Below, piece after piece: positions 19,750-23,137 of a stretch of DNA of 23,137 nt. A program made the position numbers and the translations under genes. The notes beneath the pieces were generated by a model. The model worked only from the letters and a program-made list of their open reading frames with translations. It had not been told where the DNA came from and made no database searches. The stretch's first letter is position 1; every line of letters starts with the position of its first letter. This DNA comes from a virus. The stretch lies in the IMG/VR virus record IMGVR_UViG_3300009409_000855, positions 1 through 23,137 of that record. One strand, given 5' to 3'.

Positions 19750-22219
19750 ATCAGTTATAGAACACAAAGGTAAACTTCTAGTTAGAGGTATACATGATGG
19801 CAAAGACTATAAAGAAAAGATAGACTTTGGTCCTACTCTATATTCTATCACACAAAAAGATACAAAATTTAAAACTTTAGATAATCGCAATCTTAATCCT
19901 ATTAAATTCAAAAACATTAATGACGCAAGAAGATTTAGACGAGACGTTGCAACCGATAATTCTCCTATTTACGGTTTAGAACGTTTTCATTATCAATATA
20001 TTAATGACCAATTTCCTAAAAATATAAAATGGGAGAAAAAGTTTATTAAGATATTCACAATGGATATTGAGACTACAGTAACAGATGGTTTTCCAGATGT
20101 AGAAAACCCTACCGAAGAAATTATTTGTATCACTGTTAAAAATCAAACTAACAAACAGATTATAACATGGGGAACTGGTGCATATAAAACAGATAGATTA
20201 GATGTTACCTATGTACAATGTAAAACTGAACAGCATTTAATAATGGAGTTTATGAAATTTTGGTTAAAGAATCATCCAGATGTTATTACAGGATGGAATA
20301 CCAAGTTTTTTGATTTACCATATTTAATGAATAGAATTAAATTAATTGCAGGCGAAAAGGTTGCAACTAGAATGTCGCCATGGAATTTAATAGAAAAAAA
20401 TGAAATCATAGTAAGAGGTAGACCTCAAATAACATATACTTTAAAAGGTATTGTGATGTTAGATTACCTTGATCTGTATAGATGGTTTATTCCAACAAGA
20501 CAAGAAAGCTATAAACTAGATTTTATTGGTGAGTTAGAACTAGGTAAAAAGAAACATGTAAATCCTTTTGAAACATTTAAAGATTTTTATGAAAAAGATT
20601 TCCAAAAGTTTATTGATTATAACATACAAGACGTTGAAATTGTTGACGCCTTGGAAGATAAACTTGGTTTAATTGAACTAGCATTAACTGTTGCATATGA
20701 ATCTAAAGTAAACTATGATGATATATTTTCACAAGTAAGAGTATGGGATACTTTAATTGCAAATCATTTATTGGCAAAAAATATATGTATACCACCAAGA
20801 GAAGAACATATTAAAGATACAAAATATGAAGGCGCTTATGTAAAAGACCCTAAAGTCGGTCAGCATAAGTGGGTAGTTTCTTTTGATATTAATTCACTAT
20901 ATCCACATATCATTATACAATATAATATTTCGCCAGAGAAAATAATAGGACAGGATCCTTCAGGTATTTCTGTAAATAAAATGTTAAAACGGAAAATAGA
21001 TTTATCTTATTTAAAAAATGAAAATGCCTGTGTAACACCTAACGGTGCGAAGTTTAAAAATGATAGTCAAGGTTTCTTACCAGAAATGATGGAGACCATG
21101 TACAATGAACGTGTTGTTTATAAGAAACGTATGTTAACTGCTAAAAAATTATATCAAAAGAATAAGGATCCCGAATTATTAAAAGAAATTTCTAGATGTC
21201 ACAATATACAATGGGCAAGAAAGATTGCCTTAAACTCAGCTTATGGTGCAGTTGGTAACCAATACTTTAGATTTTATGATGTAAGACAAGCAAGTGCTAT
21301 TACTACAACAGGTCAATTCATTATTAGATATATTGAGGAAAAAGTAAATGATTATATGAATAAGATTTTAAAAACAGAGTTTGATTATATTGTTGCGTCT
21401 GATACAGATTCAATTTATGTGACGATGGATAAGTTAGTTGAAAAGACTTGTCCAGGTAAAACAAATGAACAAATATGTAATTTTATTGATAAGGTTGTTG
21501 ATAGTAGAATAGAACCATATATTCAAAAATGTTTTAATGAACTATCTGAATATTCAAATGCATTTAAAAATTGTATGGTAATGAAACGAGAAATAATTGC
21601 CAACAAAGGAATATGGGTTGCAAAGAAAAGATATATGTTAAACGTATTAGATGATGAAGGAGTAAGATTAGCTGATCCTAAATTAAAGATTATGGGTATT
21701 GAGGCAGTTAAATCATCAACACCACAAGTTTGTAGAGGTAAAATTAAAGAGGCAATTCAAATTATTATGAATAAAGATGAACCTACTTTACAAAAATTTA
21801 TTGCAGACTTTAAAAAAGAATTTTTAGAAATGTCACCAGAACAAATATCCTTTCCTAGATCATGTAATAATATTAGTAAGTATAGAAACCCAGCAACCAT
21901 CTTTAGTAAAGGAACACCAATACATGTAAAAGGTTCTTTAATATATAATCATAAATTAAAAGAAATGAAATTACATAAGAAATATCCTTACATAAAAGAA
22001 GGAGATAAGATAAAGTTTCTTAAATTAATACAGGCAAATCCATTTAGATTTGATGTGATTAGTTATATTACAACGTTACCATATGAATTTAATTTAAAGA
22101 AATATATAGATTACGAAACACAATTTGAAAAAACATTCCTTGATCCTATGAGATTTATATTACAATCTATAGGTTGGTCACAGGAAAAGAGAGCAAATCT
22201 GGAGGCATTTTTCGGATGA
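19733..22219 (+). CDS. 43: Family B DNA polymerase gp43
   Basis: An 828-aa polymerase (T4 gp43 898 aa). The 3'-5' exonuclease domain has FTMDIETT with Asp111 and Glu113, [14 protein letters not shown] and a later [12 protein letters not shown]. The polymerase domain has [19 protein letters not shown] (Asp385, SLYP 388-391), the [20 protein letters not shown] block and the catalytic SDTDSIYV (Asp557, Asp559). The C-terminus (LQSIGW, then LEAFFG) resembles the clamp-binding end of T4 gp43. The ATG at 19733 is preferred to a TTG three bases upstream, because [14 protein letters not shown] resembles T4 MKEFYISIETVGN. It starts inside the ferredoxin gene and its TGA overlaps the nadA ATG. Confidence 0.96.
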   Translation: MTNFYKSVIEHKGKLLVRGIHDGKDYKEKIDFGPTLYSITQKDTKFKTLDNRNLNPIKFKNINDARRFRRDVATDNSPIYGLERFHYQYINDQFPKNIKWEKKFIKIFTMDIETTVTDGFPDVENPTEEIICITVKNQTNKQIITWGTGAYKTDRLDVTYVQCKTEQHLIMEFMKFWLKNHPDVITGWNTKFFDLPYLMNRIKLIAGEKVATRMSPWNLIEKNEIIVRGRPQITYTLKGIVMLDYLDLYRWFIPTRQESYKLDFIGELELGKKKHVNPFETFKDFYEKDFQKFIDYNIQDVEIVDALEDKLGLIELALTVAYESKVNYDDIFSQVRVWDTLIANHLLAKNICIPPREEHIKDTKYEGAYVKDPKVGQHKWVVSFDINSLYPHIIIQYNISPEKIIGQDPSGISVNKMLKRKIDLSYLKNENACVTPNGAKFKNDSQGFLPEMMETMYNERVVYKKRMLTAKKLYQKNKDPELLKEISRCHNIQWARKIALNSAYGAVGNQYFRFYDVRQASAITTTGQFIIRYIEEKVNDYMNKILKTEFDYIVASDTDSIYVTMDKLVEKTCPGKTNEQICNFIDKVVDSRIEPYIQKCFNELSEYSNAFKNCMVMKREIIANKGIWVAKKRYMLNVLDDEGVRLADPKLKIMGIEAVKSSTPQVCRGKIKEAIQIIMNKDEPTLQKFIADFKKEFLEMSPEQISFPRSCNNISKYRNPATIFSKGTPIHVKGSLIYNHKLKEMKLHKKYPYIKEGDKIKFLKLIQANPFRFDVISYITTLPYEFNLKKYIDYETQFEKTFLDPMRFILQSIGWSQEKRANLEAFFG

Positions 22220-23137
22220 GTTTATATAAAAAAGTAGAAAAAGTTATACCAGAGATTGAGTGGAAGTTTCACGCTCCTTATATTGAAAGTATTAATAAAT
22301 TAAAAAAAGAAAAGAATGTTGTAATACTAGCACACAATTATATGACACCAGAAATATATCATTGTGTTGCTGACATAGTTGGTGATTCTTTATTACTAGC
22401 AAAAGAAGCAGCGAAAACATCAGCAGATACTATTTTGATGTGTGGTGTTTATTTTATGGCTGAAACAGCCAAGTTGATGAGTCCTAACAAAACAGTTTTA
22501 ATTCCAGACCCAAAAGCAGGTTGTTCTTTATCAGAATCAATTACTGGTCGAGATGTACGTTTATTAAAAGAAAAATACCCAGGTGTGCCTGTGGTAACTT
22601 ATGTGAATACGTCTGCTGATGTTAAAGCAGAAACAGATATTTGCTGTACATCTTCCAATGCAGTTGAGATAATTGAATCGTTGGGAGTAGATAAAGTTAT
22701 ATTTCTTCCAGATGAATACCTTGCTAAAAATGTTGCTAAAGAAACGAAGGTTAAAATTATATCTTGGCACGGCACTTGTATGGTACATGAAAAATTTACT
22801 GCTGAAGAAATAAGAGAATATAGAAAAGATAATCCTGGCATAACTATTTTAGCTCATCCAGAATGTCCACCTGAAGTAATTGCTGAAGTGGACTTTACAG
22901 GTTCAACATCTAAAATGAGCAATTATGTTAAAGAAAAACAACCACGTAAAGTATTAATGGTTACGGAGTGTTCAATGAGTGATAACGTTTCAGTAGAGAA
23001 TCCAAATGTAGAATTTGTTAGACCTTGTAATTTATGTCCACATATGAAAAAAATCAATCTTCCAAAAATATTAGAATCTTTAATGATGAACACCTATGAA
23101 GTGAAAATACCATATGACATAATGGAGAGAGCAAGAC
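22216..23137 (+). CDS. nadA: Quinolinate synthase NadA (3' end cut by the window)
   Basis: 307 residues are visible before the window ends, so nearly the whole enzyme. [29 protein letters not shown] is the NadA signature opening; [24 protein letters not shown] contains cluster Cys76; [12 protein letters not shown] holds Cys188; [12 protein letters not shown] holds the third cluster cysteine (Cys271 or Cys274). Domains two and three are also clear ([19 protein letters not shown]). NadA joins iminoaspartate with dihydroxyacetone phosphate to make quinolinate, the pyridine precursor of NAD, using a [4Fe-4S] cluster. The ATG overlaps the polymerase stop (ATGA) and is preceded by GGAGG. No NadB or NadC is visible; they may follow beyond the window, or the host supplies them. 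Confidence 0.95.
   Translation, partial: MSLYKKVEKVIPEIEWKFHAPYIESINKLKKEKNVVILAHNYMTPEIYHCVADIVGDSLLLAKEAAKTSADTILMCGVYFMAETAKLMSPNKTVLIPDPKAGCSLSESITGRDVRLLKEKYPGVPVVTYVNTSADVKAETDICCTSSNAVEIIESLGVDKVIFLPDEYLAKNVAKETKVKIISWHGTCMVHEKFTAEEIREYRKDNPGITILAHPECPPEVIAEVDFTGSTSKMSNYVKEKQPRKVLMVTECSMSDNVSVENPNVEFVRPCNLCPHMKKINLPKILESLMMNTYEVKIPYDIMERAR

Noticed and set aside
22564-22841. Open frames on the - strand inside nadA
   Set aside because: They are antisense to well-conserved NadA motifs and have no own evidence.
1-23137. CRISPR arrays, insertion sequences, integrase or attachment sites
   Set aside because: No regularly spaced repeats, transposase or recombinase genes or long terminal repeats were seen while reading the window.

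Overview
This window looks like part of the genome of a T4-like marine myophage, most likely one infecting SAR11 (Pelagibacter) or a similar low-GC alphaproteobacterium. The DNA is strongly AT-rich. Every recognisable gene is on the + strand and tightly packed, often with ATGA/GTGA or 8-23 nt overlaps. The T4 core replication and recombination set is present: gp55, gp47, gp46, gp45, gp44, gp62, RegA and gp43. Accessory genes known from marine T4-likes are also present: Hsp20, peptide deformylase, a CobS-like MoxR ATPase with a VWA partner, bS21 and bL12. The host assignment is inference from gene content; the T4-like assignment rests on clear protein resemblance.

Layout. 1-934: end of an FkbM-type methyltransferase, a tiny cysteine-rich protein and a small Sm-like protein. 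1061-5610: gp55 late sigma factor, gp47, a small coiled-coil protein, a DUF7220-type membrane protein, gp46 and a peptide deformylase. 5613-10740: a DUF4338/DruA-like protein, a 774-aa VWA/metallopeptidase-like protein and its MoxR/CobS-type ATPase partner. 10741-11983: a strongly structured RNA region, an unknown 193-aa protein, ribosomal protein bS21 and another structured, largely non-coding stretch. 11984-14372: Hsp20, a ParB-like protein and a peroxiredoxin. 14369-22219: a tRNA-Gly(UCC) with unusual loops, then the T4 replication operon (45-44-62-regA-43). Between these genes sit a 48-aa protein, bL12, a RimK-type ATP-grasp ligase fused to a retropepsin-like domain, a second Sm-like protein and a [2Fe-2S] ferredoxin. 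22216-end: quinolinate synthase NadA, cut by the window edge.

Regulation. Ten places carry TTGACA/TTGCTT-like -35 boxes followed, nearly always exactly 17 nt later, by a TANNNT -10 box, so these genes are probably read by the host RNA polymerase with its main sigma factor. Several of these -35 boxes lie inside the hairpin of the previous gene's putative terminator. Two genes also carry a perfect T4 late-promoter octamer (TATAAATA), which fits the gp55 gene in the same window. Several genes start at TATATT-ATG with almost no leader.

The most interesting content is a translation-directed set: bS21, bL12, a RimK-protease fusion, peptide deformylase, RegA and an elbow-less tRNA-Gly. A NAD-biosynthesis enzyme directly behind the DNA polymerase gene is also notable.
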